Assembly: GCA_903891285.1 (NCBI GenBank)
Contig: CAITDZ010000163.1
Span: 1 to 33,280, forward strand
Source: an uncultured Solirubrobacterales bacterium
GTDB lineage: Bacteria; Actinomycetota; Thermoleophilia; Solirubrobacterales; 70-9
Length of the DNA stretch: 33,280 nucleotides
Reading direction: 5' to 3'
Shown: positions 1 through 9,636 of the stretch, piece by piece
How positions within the stretch are numbered: the first letter of the stretch is position 1
How the letters are laid out: the number at the start of each line of letters is the position of its first letter
Translations under genes and position numbers: made by a program
The notes under the pieces: model-generated
What the model was told of the DNA's origin: nothing
Database searches by the model: none
The model's input: only the letters and a program-made list of their open reading frames with translations

Positions 1-19
1 CTGATTAGATGATCGGCTC

Positions 20-214
20 ATGCCGAAGATGAAGACCCACTCCGGAGCCAAGAAGCGGTTCCGCAAGACCGCGAAGGGCAAGCTGCGTGGCAGGCACGCC
101 TTCTCGAGCCACATCCTCGAGAAGAAGTCGCCCAAGCGCAAGCGCAAGATGGCCCGCCCGGCGGAGATCAAGAGGCCCGACAGGCGTCGGGTCAGGAAGA
201 TGCTCGGAGGCTGA
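20..214 (+). CDS. rpmI: 50S ribosomal protein L35
   Basis: 64 aa, [28 protein letters not shown]..., classic L35; directly followed by L20. Confidence 0.97.
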   Translation: MPKMKTHSGAKKRFRKTAKGKLRGRHAFSSHILEKKSPKRKRKMARPAEIKRPDRRRVRKMLGG

Positions 215-217
215 GCC

Positions 218-577
218 GTGCCACGGGTAAAGCGTTCGGTGAACGCCCGCAAGAAGCGCCGCAAGGCACTCGCGCAGGCCAAGGGCTACCACGGCCGCAG
301 GAACAGCTCCTACAAGCTGGCGAAGGAGCAGTTGATGAGGTCCGGTGCCTACGCCTACCGCGACAGGAGGGTCAGGAAGAGGGATTTCCGCCGGCTCTGG
401 ATCACCAGGATCAACGCTGCGGCCCGGGCCGAGGGCATGAAGTACTCCGAATTGATGAACGGGCTCGGCGCGGCCGGTGTCGAGGTGAACAGGAAGATGC
501 TCGCCGACATCGCGGTCAACGACCCCGAGGGTTTCCGGCGATTTGTGGAGCTTGCCCGGGAGGGTGCCTCCGGCTGA
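218..577 (+). CDS. rplT: 50S ribosomal protein L20 (GTG start)
   Basis: [38 protein letters not shown]..., canonical L20. Confidence 0.97.
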   Translation: MPRVKRSVNARKKRRKALAQAKGYHGRRNSSYKLAKEQLMRSGAYAYRDRRVRKRDFRRLWITRINAAARAEGMKYSELMNGLGAAGVEVNRKMLADIAVNDPEGFRRFVELAREGASG

Positions 578-601
578 CCGAAGCCGGCACCCAGGGAGCC
601 C

Positions 602-633
602 GGGCGGTACCGCGGAGGCGGACCGCCCTTTTT
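602..633 (+). terminator. Rho-independent terminator candidate after rplT
   Basis: GGGCGGT(602-608) ... ACCGCCC(622-628) followed by TTTTT (629-633). Confidence 0.7.
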
Positions 634-659
634 CTTGCCGGGGCTCGAGGGCAGCGGGG

Positions 660-1394
660 ATGGAGATGATCACCAGTTCCGACAACAAGAGGCTGAAGAT
701 GGTCGCCAGGCTGAGGCGTAGGAGGAGCCGTGAGAAGGAGGGCCTCTTCCTGACCGAGGGGGAGGACCTCCTCGAAGCGGGCCTGGCCGCCGGGTGGCGG
801 CCGGAGTTCTCCCTGGTTGCCGCTGGGTCGGGCCTCGATGGAGAGGAGACCGACCCCGTCCTCCTCGATGCAGCATCTGCCCTTGGCTCCGGAACGAGGG
901 CGATCGCCATCTGGCCCATCCGGTGGTCAGAGGTGGAAGGGGGTACCTGCATCTTCCTGGCGGGCCTTTCCGATCCGGGAAACACCGGGTCGATCATCCG
1001 GACGACCGACGTCCTGCTGGAAGCAACCGTGGTAATCGGGCCGAACGGGGCCGACCCCTTCTCGCCGGCCGCGGTGAGGGCCAGCATGGGAGCCATCTTC
1101 AGCCAGGCCGTGGCCAGGGGTGAGGTTGGGACCACCCCGACCCCCCGGATCGGCCTGGTACCTGAAGGGGGCTCCGACCCAATCGCCCCTTCGGGTCCGG
1201 TGACCCTCTGCCTGGGCTCAGAAAGGGAAGGGCTGGAACCCGAGGTCTTGAATCAATGTGACGAAAGGTGGACCATTCCGATGAAGGGCGGCGCAGCCGG
1301 TTCGCTGAACGTCGCCGCCGCAGCCGCAATCGCCTGTGATCGGTTGAGGGCCGTCTCGACCCCGGCGGAGATGGCAGGAGGAGGTATCGGTTGA
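660..1394 (+). CDS. SpoU/TrmH-family RNA 2'-O-methyltransferase
   Basis: ATG 660 (or 666) MEMITSSDNKRLKMVARL...; SPOUT motifs NPGSIIRT?, LGSEREGLEPEV, IPMKGGAAGSLNVAAAAAI; located between rplT and pheS. The longer ORF start at 543 overlaps rplT and the terminator, so it is not used. Confidence 0.88.
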   Translation: MEMITSSDNKRLKMVARLRRRRSREKEGLFLTEGEDLLEAGLAAGWRPEFSLVAAGSGLDGEETDPVLLDAASALGSGTRAIAIWPIRWSEVEGGTCIFLAGLSDPGNTGSIIRTTDVLLEATVVIGPNGADPFSPAAVRASMGAIFSQAVARGEVGTTPTPRIGLVPEGGSDPIAPSGPVTLCLGSEREGLEPEVLNQCDERWTIPMKGGAAGSLNVAAAAAIACDRLRAVSTPAEMAGGGIG

Positions 1395-2485
1395 GCGTCG
1401 AGCGAATAGGCAAGATCGAGGAAGAGGCCGCGGCAGCGATCGCCGGCGCCGGCGACACGACCGAGCTAGAGGAGGCCCGGGTCAGGTTCCTCGGACGGAA
1501 GGCCGAGCTGACCGGGATCCTCCGCGGAATCTCGGACCTCGATCCATCGGAACGGGGCGAGGTCGGTTCGGCTGCGAACCGGGCCAGGGAAGCAATCGAG
1601 GCCCTTGTGGCTGGGCGTGCCGGGGAACTCGAACGGGAGGAGTTGGGACGCTCACTCGAGACCGACCGCCTCGACGTGACCCTGCCGGGTAGCCCGCCCC
1701 GGCCAGTTGGTCACCTGCATCCCGTGACCCGGACACGGCGGCTGATCGAGGACGTCCTGGTCGGACTGGGGTACCGGGTGGTCGAGGGTCCCGAAGTCGA
1801 GCACGACTACTACAACTTCACCGCCCTGAACCACCCCGAGGGCCACCCGGCCCGGATGCTCCAGGACACCTTCTACGTCGAACCTTCCGAACACCTCGAT
1901 CCTTCCTGTGGCAGCGGTCCGATGGATGTCCTGCTCCGGACCCACACTTCGCCGATGCAGGTCAGGGCGATGGAGGATTCACCACCGCCCCTCTTCGTGA
2001 TCGTTCCGGGAAAGACCTACCGTCGGGACTCCGATGCAACCCACAGTCCGATGTTCCACCAGGTCGAGGGGCTTGCCGTCGGAGAGGGCCTGACCCTCGC
2101 CGACCTGAAGGGGACCCTGCTCGAGCTGCTGAGGGCGCTGTTCGGGCCCGACCGCGAAGTCCGCATGCGCCCCCACTTCTTCCCGTTCACCGAACCCTCG
2201 GTCGAGTTCGACGTCTCCTGCTTCCGGTGTGGCGGGCAGGGTGAGCTCGAGGGCGGCGAAAGGTGCGGACTCTGCAAGGGGATCGGCTGGATCGAGCTTG
2301 GCGGTGCCGGGATGGTCGATCCGAACGTGTTCGGCTTCGTCTCGGAGCACGGATACGACCCCGACACGGTTACCGGCTTCGCCTTCGGGTTCGGGGTCGA
2401 GCGGATCGCGATGCTTCGCCACGGAATGGGCGACCTTCGTTTCCTGTTCGAGAACGACGTCAGGATGCTGGAGCAGTTCTCGTGA
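1391..2485 (+). CDS. pheS: Phenylalanine--tRNA ligase alpha subunit (TTG start)
   Basis: PheS core ...HPVTRTRRLIEDVLVGLGYRVVEGPEVEHDYYNFTALNHPEGHPAR...; starts in a TTGA overlap with the upstream stop. Confidence 0.97.
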   Translation: MSVERIGKIEEEAAAAIAGAGDTTELEEARVRFLGRKAELTGILRGISDLDPSERGEVGSAANRAREAIEALVAGRAGELEREELGRSLETDRLDVTLPGSPPRPVGHLHPVTRTRRLIEDVLVGLGYRVVEGPEVEHDYYNFTALNHPEGHPARMLQDTFYVEPSEHLDPSCGSGPMDVLLRTHTSPMQVRAMEDSPPPLFVIVPGKTYRRDSDATHSPMFHQVEGLAVGEGLTLADLKGTLLELLRALFGPDREVRMRPHFFPFTEPSVEFDVSCFRCGGQGELEGGERCGLCKGIGWIELGGAGMVDPNVFGFVSEHGYDPDTVTGFAFGFGVERIAMLRHGMGDLRFLFENDVRMLEQFS

Positions 2486-4926
2486 GGGTCCCGGTTTCCT
2501 GGCTTGCCGAGTACTGCGATCCCGGACTCGAGCCCGGGGACCTCGCCCGTCGTCTGGCAATGACCGGTACCGAGGTCGAGCGGGTAAGCGGGAGGATGGG
2601 TGGAGACCCCGGGCATTTCGTGATCGGGAGGACCCTCGAGGTCGGTCCCCATCCCGATGCCGATCGGCTCAGCGTCTGCGAGGTCGACGACGGAACGGGG
2701 ACCCGGACGATCGTCTGCGGTGCCCCGAACGTGGCGGCCGGCCAGAGCGTCGTCGTCGCCCTCCCGGGTGCGGTCATGCCCAGCGGTTTGGAGATCGGCG
2801 AGGCGAAGCTCCGGGGAGTGCTCTCGAGCGGGATGATCTGCTCCGAGGCGGAGCTGGGCCTGGGCGATGAGGATGACGGGATCCTCGTGCTCGGGGACGG
2901 TCCGGAGCCGGGGACCCCGGCGACCGAAGTCCTTTCGCTGGATGAACCGGTGCTCGAACTGGAGGTCACGCCGAATCGCCCCGACTGCCTCTCGATCTAT
3001 GGCGTAGCGAGGGAGGTGCATGCGGTCACTGGGGCCGAGCTCGCCGAGCCGCCGTGGGATGGCTGGACCGATCCGGGCCCGGGGGAGGTTTCGGAATTGG
3101 CGTCGGTCCGCATAGACGACCCTGAACTCTGTCCCCGGTTCACCCTTCGGGTCTTCACCGGGGTCGAAGTGGGGGAGTCGCCCGCCTGGCTCAAGGATCG
3201 ATTGGTATCAGCAGGACAGCGGCCGATCAACAACGTGGTCGACGTAACCAACTACGTGATGCTGCTTACGGGCCAGCCGCTCCATGCCTTCGATCTCGAC
3301 CGGGTTCCCGGCGGCGAGCTCGTGGTCAGGGCCGCGATCGAGGGGGAGAAGGTCGAGACCCTCGACGGGGTCGAACGGGAGCTGCCCGAGGGAACCGTGG
3401 TCGTCTGCGACCGCGACGGCCCGACGGCAATAGCCGGAATCATGGGTGGGGCATCGTCTGAGGTCTCGACCGGGACCACCTCCGTCCTCCTCGAAGTGGC
3501 GACCTGGGATGGCCCGGGAATCCTCAAGTCCTCAAGGGAACTCGGGCTTCGCTCCGAGGCCTCGAACCGGTTCGAGAAGGGCCTCCACCCGGCGCTTGCC
3601 TCGCGGGCGCAGGCGATCGCCTCGAGGCTGCTGGTCGAGGTGTGCGGCGGTGAGGCAGTCCCGGGAATGGTGGACGAAGGCGCCGGGGTGCCTGAGAAAG
3701 GGTCGGTCAGGCTCGGCGTCGGGACCGCAGCCCGCGTCCTCGGCATGGAGATCCCCCCCGCGACTCAGGAGGAGTCCCTGGAGCGGCTCGGATTCGAGGT
3801 CGAGGCGGGCGAGGCTGGCTTCTCAGTCCTCGTACCACCGGACAGGGCCTTCGACGTCACCAGGGAGATCGACCTGGTCGAGGAGGTGGCTCGGGTGGCA
3901 GATCTCGACGCAGCGCTTCCGGCGACCCTGCCCGCCACCTCGGGGGGCGGTCTCTCGCGCGAACAGGCCTTGAGACGAACTGCGGAGGACGCCATCGTCG
4001 CGGCCGGTTTCGACGAGGCCGTCTCCTGGAGCTTTACATCGGCGGACTCGATCACGACCCTCGGCCTTGACCCGACCGGCGACCCCAGGGCCCGGCCGGT
4101 GGCGATCTCGAATCCCCTCTCTGAGGAACAGGCCGTAATGCGGACGACCCTGCTCACCTCGCTCGTCGATGCGGCCTCGAGGAACCTCGCACGGGGCACC
4201 GGTGGGGTGCGGCTCTTCGAGTCTGGGCGTGTCTACTTGCCGGCGGACGGGAACGTCGAGGCCGGCGGCAGTTTCCCGGGGAACCGCCCCGCCCCGGCGC
4301 TCGAACCGCTGATGCTCGGCGCACTCGCGAGCGGTGCCCTGGTGCCGGGGGATTGGCGAGGTGACGGCGTGTTGGCGGACTTCTTCTCGCTGAAGGGAGT
4401 CCTCGAGCAGGTGGCGGGTTCGATTGGCGTTTCGATCGAGGTAGTCCCCGGCGCGGAGCCTTTCCTGCATCCCGGCAAGGCCGGTCGCGTACTGGTCGAC
4501 GGCCAGGACCTCGGCTGGATGGGCGAACTCCACCCTTCGGTCGGCTCGGCATTCGGGCTGGGCCCTTCAGTTGCCTTCGAGGTAGGACTCGATCGGCTGG
4601 TCGCGGCCTCGCCGGCCGGTCAGGAGAGCTTCGTCGAGGTGCCGAGCTTTCCCCCGGTCGAACGGGACCTGGCGATAGTGATCCCGGAGACGGTTGGGGC
4701 ATCCGAGATCGAGGCAGCCCTGCGAAAGGCCGGGGGGGACCTGCTCGAGGAAGTGGTCCTGTTCGATCGCTACACCGGGGAGCAGGTCGGCGAAGGGCTC
4801 TGTTCTCTCGCCTTCAGCCTGAGGTTCCGCGCGCCAGACCGGACCCTGTCGGATGAGGAAGTCGATCCCCTCTGGGAGACGATCGTCGAATCGATCGAAT
4901 CGATCGGAGGGACCATCCGTGGCTGA
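2482..4926 (+). CDS. pheT: Phenylalanine--tRNA ligase beta subunit (GTG start)
   Basis: VRVPVSWLAEYCDPGLEPGDLARRLAMTGTEVE...; tRNA-binding domain, RSEASNRFEKGLHP, anticodon-binding C-terminus; GTGA overlap with pheS. Confidence 0.97.
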   Translation: MRVPVSWLAEYCDPGLEPGDLARRLAMTGTEVERVSGRMGGDPGHFVIGRTLEVGPHPDADRLSVCEVDDGTGTRTIVCGAPNVAAGQSVVVALPGAVMPSGLEIGEAKLRGVLSSGMICSEAELGLGDEDDGILVLGDGPEPGTPATEVLSLDEPVLELEVTPNRPDCLSIYGVAREVHAVTGAELAEPPWDGWTDPGPGEVSELASVRIDDPELCPRFTLRVFTGVEVGESPAWLKDRLVSAGQRPINNVVDVTNYVMLLTGQPLHAFDLDRVPGGELVVRAAIEGEKVETLDGVERELPEGTVVVCDRDGPTAIAGIMGGASSEVSTGTTSVLLEVATWDGPGILKSSRELGLRSEASNRFEKGLHPALASRAQAIASRLLVEVCGGEAVPGMVDEGAGVPEKGSVRLGVGTAARVLGMEIPPATQEESLERLGFEVEAGEAGFSVLVPPDRAFDVTREIDLVEEVARVADLDAALPATLPATSGGGLSREQALRRTAEDAIVAAGFDEAVSWSFTSADSITTLGLDPTGDPRARPVAISNPLSEEQAVMRTTLLTSLVDAASRNLARGTGGVRLFESGRVYLPADGNVEAGGSFPGNRPAPALEPLMLGALASGALVPGDWRGDGVLADFFSLKGVLEQVAGSIGVSIEVVPGAEPFLHPGKAGRVLVDGQDLGWMGELHPSVGSAFGLGPSVAFEVGLDRLVAASPAGQESFVEVPSFPPVERDLAIVIPETVGASEIEAALRKAGGDLLEEVVLFDRYTGEQVGEGLCSLAFSLRFRAPDRTLSDEEVDPLWETIVESIESIGGTIRG

Positions 4927-5956
4927 ACCGATCACCGAGCTGGTCGACGCCGGAGACAGACCGCGGGTCCTGGTCGCCGGAGCGACCGGGTACACCGGAG
5001 CGCTCGCCGCGCGGCTGGTCGATGAGCATGCCGGACTCGAGTTGGTCGCGGTAACGGCACGGTCCCAGGTCGGGGAGCGACTGGGGGATATCTATCCGAG
5101 GCATCCCGTCCCCCTCGAGATCGAGGAACTCGACAGTCAGGTGATCGAGAGGGCCGATGCCGGAATCGTCGCTTACCCGCACGGTGCGGCGGCTCCGGTG
5201 GTGGCCGAGATGAGGGGTCTCGGACTGGTGGTGGTAGACCTCTCGGCCGATTTCCGCTTCCTCGAGCTGCCCGACTACGAGAAGACCTACGGTGACCACG
5301 GTGCCCCGGAACTGCTGGACGGCGCCGTCTACGGGCTGCCGGAGCTGGACCGCGAGGCGGTCGCTGGCGCCGAGCTGGTTGCCAATCCCGGCTGCTACCC
5401 CACTGCCGCCCTGCTCGGGCTGGCCCCGCTGGTGCGGGCCGGGCTTGCGGAGGACGTGGTGATCGATGCGAAATCGGGAACCTCCGGGGCAGGGAGGGAT
5501 TCCGGCGAGGCCTTCTCCTTCGTCAACGTGACCGAAAACGTCCGACCGTACAAGCCGGTCGGGCACCGTCACCGGCCGGAGATCCTCGAGAGACTCTCGA
5601 CCCTCGCGCCGGACGGGACGGCGCCCTCGCTCACCTTCGTACCCCACCTGCTGCCGATCGACCAGGGCGAGCTCGTATCGGCATACGTGTCGGTCGGGAG
5701 CGAGATCTCCCAGGAGGAACTCGACGCCCTCTATCGGGATGCCTATGGGGACGAGCCCTTCGTCGACGTCGTCGACAGCCCGCCCGGGGTCCGCGATGTG
5801 CGGGAGACCAACCGCTGTCGGATCTAGGCGATCGCCGATGACGACCGGGTAGTCATCTTCTCGGTGATCGACAACCTCTGGAAGGGGGCCTCGAGTCAGG
5901 CCGTCCAGAACCTCAACCTGATGCTCGGCCTGCCCGAGGGGGAGGGCCTCGAATGA
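4919..5956 (+). pseudogene. argC: N-acetyl-gamma-glutamyl-phosphate reductase, interrupted by in-frame TAG at 5825-5827
   Basis: GTG 4919; Rossmann ATGYTG, catalytic NPGCYPTA; ORF stops at 5827 but the conserved C-terminus [42 protein letters not shown] continues in the same frame to TGA 5954-5956, which overlaps the argJ ATG. Could be a real nonsense allele, readthrough or a base error. Confidence 0.85.
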
Positions 5957-7116
5957 CGCCGGCCGAATCGCTGACCGGTTTCAGGTGGGTGGAATTCCCC
6001 GAGGGGACCGAGGCCCTTCGCCCGGATCGCCTTGCGGAGGGCTTCATCGCAGCGGGTGCCGCGGTGGGGATCAAGGACGACGGCGCCCCCGACCTGGCCC
6101 TACTCGCTTCAGCTGGAGGGGCGCCGTCGAGCGCAATCGTCCTGACGACGAACGCGGTGGCAGCAGCTCCGGTGAGGCTCTGCAGGGAGGGGCTCGATTC
6201 CAGGCGGATCCGGGCGGTGGTCGTGACCTCGGGGAACGCGAACTGTGCGACAGGGGAGCGGGGGATGGAGGTCGCGAGGCAGGTGCAGGGTTCGGTGGCC
6301 GAGGCATTGGATCTCGTCCCGACCGAGGTCGCGATCGCCCAGACCGGGGTGATCGGAGTCCAGCTGGATCCAAGTCCGGTGGTTGCCGCCGTCCCTCGAC
6401 TGGCTGACCGCCTCGGCCCTGACGGTGGTGGGGAATTCGCCGAGGCGATCCTGACCACGGACGCAGGCACCAAGTCCCTCACGGTCACCAACGGCGGAGT
6501 GACCGTCTCGGCCCAGGCAAAAGGGGCGGGGATGATCGAGCCGGGACTCGCCACGATGCTCTGTTTCGTGCAGACCGATGGAGTTGTGGAGGAACCGAAA
6601 GCGGCCCTCGACGAAGCGGTCGGGAATACCTTCAACCGGATCTCGGTCGATGGCCAGATGAGTACCAACGACACGGTCCTCTTCCAGGCGAGCGGCACTT
6701 CGGGACTGCCCCTGCCCGATGGCCTGCTCGATGCAGTCCTGCTCCAACGGGCGCTGGCGATCGTCGCGGACGGTGAAGGTGCGACGCGAATCGCCCGGGT
6801 CTCCGTCGAAGGAGCCGACGATCCGGACCAGGCCGACCGGGTTGCCCGGGCGATAGGGAATTCACCGCTCGTCAAGACGGCGCTCTTCGGACGCGACCCG
6901 AACTGGGGGCGCATACTGCAGGCGGCGGGGGCGGCACTCAAGGGCGAGGACCTGACCGGCCTCGACGAGGAGGCAGTTCGAGCCGACGAGCTCGGTGGCC
7001 CTGACGATCAGGTCGAGATCGGGATCGACCTTCGCAGGGGCGACGGGTCCGGCCACCAGTACTTCTCGGACCTGACCCACCGCTACATCGAGATCAACGC
7101 CGAATACACGACCTGA
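5953..7116 (+). CDS. argJ: Bifunctional glutamate N-acetyltransferase / ornithine acetyltransferase
   Basis: ArgJ motifs [12 protein letters not shown], self-cleavage region [20 protein letters not shown] overlap with the argC frame. Confidence 0.95.
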   Translation: MTPAESLTGFRWVEFPEGTEALRPDRLAEGFIAAGAAVGIKDDGAPDLALLASAGGAPSSAIVLTTNAVAAAPVRLCREGLDSRRIRAVVVTSGNANCATGERGMEVARQVQGSVAEALDLVPTEVAIAQTGVIGVQLDPSPVVAAVPRLADRLGPDGGGEFAEAILTTDAGTKSLTVTNGGVTVSAQAKGAGMIEPGLATMLCFVQTDGVVEEPKAALDEAVGNTFNRISVDGQMSTNDTVLFQASGTSGLPLPDGLLDAVLLQRALAIVADGEGATRIARVSVEGADDPDQADRVARAIGNSPLVKTALFGRDPNWGRILQAAGAALKGEDLTGLDEEAVRADELGGPDDQVEIGIDLRRGDGSGHQYFSDLTHRYIEINAEYTT

Positions 7117-7137
7117 CCTGAAAGGACCGAAACCCGC

Positions 7138-8013
7138 TTGAACAAGCCAGGAGGACAACAGGAAGCCCACGAATCCGGGGGTGACGTGACCGTCCTGCTC
7201 GAGGCCCTGCCCTACATCCGTGAGTTCCATGGCCAGACGGTGGTGATCAAGTACGGCGGTGCCGCCATGCGCGAGGAGTCGCTCCGCAAGGGGTTCGCCG
7301 AGGACGTCGTGTTGCTCAAGTACGTCGGAATGAACCCGGTGGTCGTCCACGGTGGCGGTCCCGAGATCTCCGAATACATGGAGAGGCTCGGGATGGAGGT
7401 GAAGTTCCAGGACGGACTCAGGGTGTCCGATGCCGAAACGGTCGAGGTCGCCAAGATGGTCCTCCTCGGCAAGCTCAACTCCGACCTGGTCAGTCGCCTG
7501 AACATGGCCGGACAGGCTGCCGTCGGACTCTCCGGCGAGGACGGGGCCCTGTTCGAGGTGGCCCCGGTCGCGAATGCGGCCGACATCGGATTCGTCGGGG
7601 AGATCGAGGGGGTCGACGTCGACGTGATCAACCACATCGCCGAGGACTACATACCGGTGATCGCCTCGGTTGCTTCGGACGGCGAGGGCAACTCCTACAA
7701 CGTCAACGCCGACGAAGCAGCCGGGAAGGTCGCCGCCGCCCTCGGGGCCTTCAAGGCCTTCTTCCTGACAGACGTCCCGGGCTGGCTGGACGATCCCGAG
7801 GACGAATCCTCTCTCGTCTCCGAGACCGACGCGGCCACTCTCGAGGCGGCCCTGGTCGGAATAGAAGGGGGGATGAAGCCGAAGCTGGGAGCGGCACTCG
7901 ATGCGCTCAAGGGCGGCGTCGGCAGCGTCCACATCATCGACGGCCGAAAGCCACATTCGCTGCTGCTCGAACTCTTCACCGACTCCGGAATCGGGACCAA
8001 GGTCACTCCTTGA
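7138..8013 (+). CDS. argB: Acetylglutamate kinase (TTG start)
   Basis: LLEALPYIREFHGQTVVIKYGGAAM..., VVVHGGGPEI, NVNADEAAGKVAAAL. Confidence 0.95.
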   Translation: MNKPGGQQEAHESGGDVTVLLEALPYIREFHGQTVVIKYGGAAMREESLRKGFAEDVVLLKYVGMNPVVVHGGGPEISEYMERLGMEVKFQDGLRVSDAETVEVAKMVLLGKLNSDLVSRLNMAGQAAVGLSGEDGALFEVAPVANAADIGFVGEIEGVDVDVINHIAEDYIPVIASVASDGEGNSYNVNADEAAGKVAAALGAFKAFFLTDVPGWLDDPEDESSLVSETDAATLEAALVGIEGGMKPKLGAALDALKGGVGSVHIIDGRKPHSLLLELFTDSGIGTKVTP

Positions 8014-9197
8014 CCGGGACCGAGACGATCCGGGAGCGGGAGGCGCGTTACCTGATGCAGACCTACCCCCGATCCGACGTCGTTTTCGTCGCGGGCGATG
8101 GGACCGTCCTGGTCGATGAAGAGGGCAGGGAATACCTCGACTTCCTCAGCGGGATCGCGGTCACCTCGCTCGGGCACGGCAATCGGGACCTGGTCGAGAC
8201 TGCGAGTGAACAGATGGCCAGGCTCGATCATGTCTCGAACCTCTTCTACACGGAGCCGATGGTCGATCTCGCCGAACGGCTTTCGGAGGGATCGATCGGG
8301 GGGCCGGTCTTCTTCGCCAACTCGGGCTCGGAGGCGAACGAATGCGCGATAAAGGTCTTGCGAAAGCACGCCGCTGCACGAGGGATCGATAGCCCGGAGG
8401 TGATCACTTTCGCGGGGGCGTGGCACGGGAGGACCTACGGGGCCATGGCGGCGACGCCGGCTCTGATCGACCAGGCCGACCTCGGTCCGATGCTGCCGGG
8501 TTTCGTCCAGGTTCCGTTCGACGACCCCGACGCCCTGGAATCCGCCTTCAGCCCGAACACCGCCGGAGTGATGATGGAGACGATTCAGGGTGAGGCTGGG
8601 GTGCGACCGTTCTCGGAGGCGACGCTCGAGGTCGCCCGCCGCTTGACCCGTGACGCCGGTTCCCTCCTTGTGCTGGACGAAGTCCAGACCGGGGTGGGCA
8701 GGACTGGGTCGCTCTGGAGCTACGAGCAGTTCGGGGTCGTGCCCGACGTGATGACGACTGCCAAGGCCCTCGGCGGGGGGATGGCGATCGGAGCCTGTGT
8801 CAACTCCGAGGAGCTGGGCCAGGTACTCGCGCCCGGGGACCACGGTTCGACCTTTGCCGCGGGCCCGGTCGCCTCGGCGGTGGCAGGCCGGGTCCTCGAG
8901 ATCGTCGACAGGCCGGAGACCCTCCGCAGGGTGCGCGAGGCGGGTGGCCGACTCGGCGATGGTCTGTTGGGTCTCTCCGGCGTCGAGTCGGTACGGGGGA
9001 GGGGGCTGATGCTCGGGGCTGCGCTGGAGCCCGGTCTCGACGCTGTCGCCATTCGGGACGAGCTGCTCCGCCGGGGCCTCGTCGTCAATGCCCCGAGGCC
9101 GGATACGCTGAGGCTCCTGCCACCGTTCGTGGTCACCGACGACCAGATCGACCGGGCACTCGGGATTCTCGGCGACGTCCTGGCGGAGGCCAGTTGA
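8010..9197 (+). CDS. argD: Acetylornithine aminotransferase (TTG start)
   Basis: Class III PLP aminotransferase: FFANSGSEANECAIKVLRKHA, LVLDEVQTGVGRTG, TTAKALGGGMAIGA; TTGA overlap with argB. Confidence 0.95.
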   Translation: MTGTETIREREARYLMQTYPRSDVVFVAGDGTVLVDEEGREYLDFLSGIAVTSLGHGNRDLVETASEQMARLDHVSNLFYTEPMVDLAERLSEGSIGGPVFFANSGSEANECAIKVLRKHAAARGIDSPEVITFAGAWHGRTYGAMAATPALIDQADLGPMLPGFVQVPFDDPDALESAFSPNTAGVMMETIQGEAGVRPFSEATLEVARRLTRDAGSLLVLDEVQTGVGRTGSLWSYEQFGVVPDVMTTAKALGGGMAIGACVNSEELGQVLAPGDHGSTFAAGPVASAVAGRVLEIVDRPETLRRVREAGGRLGDGLLGLSGVESVRGRGLMLGAALEPGLDAVAIRDELLRRGLVVNAPRPDTLRLLPPFVVTDDQIDRALGILGDVLAEAS

Positions 9198-9222
9198 TCG
9201 CGGTCCTGGCGCGGCCAGCGGC

Positions 9223-9228
9223 TACCAT
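9223..9228 (+). promoter_or_regulatory. Possible -10 hexamer (TACCAT) upstream of the small TM gene
   Basis: TACCAT in the argD-ORF9253 gap; matches TANNNT; no clear -35 seen. Confidence 0.3.
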
Positions 9229-9252
9229 CAGAATCTGGAGGGCAGGCGTTTC

Positions 9253-9636
9253 TTGAACGAGGAAAGGACACGGGTGATGGCGCAGGGCCGAGGACGGGAT
9301 CCGTATGGCGATGACGGAGGCGGGGGGAACATGAGGTGGTTGCTCATGGGCTTGGTCGCAGTGATCATCGGCCTGGTGATTGCGATCATCGTGCTCGCAG
9401 GCTCCGACAGCGGAAGCGACCAGACCGGTTCCGAAACCGTTCCGGTGCCGACCAAGCCCGATGACTCGGACTCCGGCGGGGTCACCCCGGAACCCGAGCC
9501 GGTGCCCGAGGGTGGCGGTGGTGAGCAGGGCGGAACCACGCCCGATGGCGGCTCGGGCGATTCGGGGGGGTCATCCGGCGGCGTCTCGCCCGGGGACACC
9601 TCTTCGGGATCGGGAAGCGGGGGAATCAGCCCTTGA
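9253..9636 (+). CDS. Small single-pass membrane protein with low-complexity Pro/Gly/Ser/Thr-rich extracytoplasmic tail
   Basis: TTG 9253 (alternative ATG 9277 or 9286); TM segment MRWLLMGLVAVIIGLVIAIIVLAG then acidic GSPT-rich tail; GGAGGG upstream. Confidence 0.7.
   Translation: MNEERTRVMAQGRGRDPYGDDGGGGNMRWLLMGLVAVIIGLVIAIIVLAGSDSGSDQTGSETVPVPTKPDDSDSGGVTPEPEPVPEGGGGEQGGTTPDGGSGDSGGSSGGVSPGDTSSGSGSGGISP

Noticed and set aside
1-19. Possible infC 3' end upstream of rpmI
   Set aside because: Expected by synteny, but only 19 bp is present, too little to identify a frame.
5-1135. 376-aa minus-strand ORF opposite rpmI/rplT/spoU
   Set aside because: Low-complexity R/P/S/A/L-rich shadow of three well-supported + strand genes.
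3561-3576. Perfect 16-bp palindrome CTCGAACCGGTTCGAG, resembling a LexA box
   Set aside because: Inside the conserved PheT ASNRFEK motif; half-site spacing is 2 nt rather than the 4 nt of CGAAC-N4-GTTCG, and about one such palindrome is expected by chance in 33 kb.
4888-4905. Short tandem repeat GAATCGATC x2 at the pheT 3' end
   Set aside because: Only two 9-bp copies, explained by coding (ESIESI) in a GATCG-rich genome.
5825-5827. Genome-wide amber recoding as the explanation of the argC TAG
   Set aside because: TAG appears to be an ordinary terminator for other genes in this window (ndh at 31567-31569, the 26601 gene at 26985-26987, gadB at 17701-17703); no tRNA or Pyl gene seen. Gene-specific readthrough cannot be excluded.
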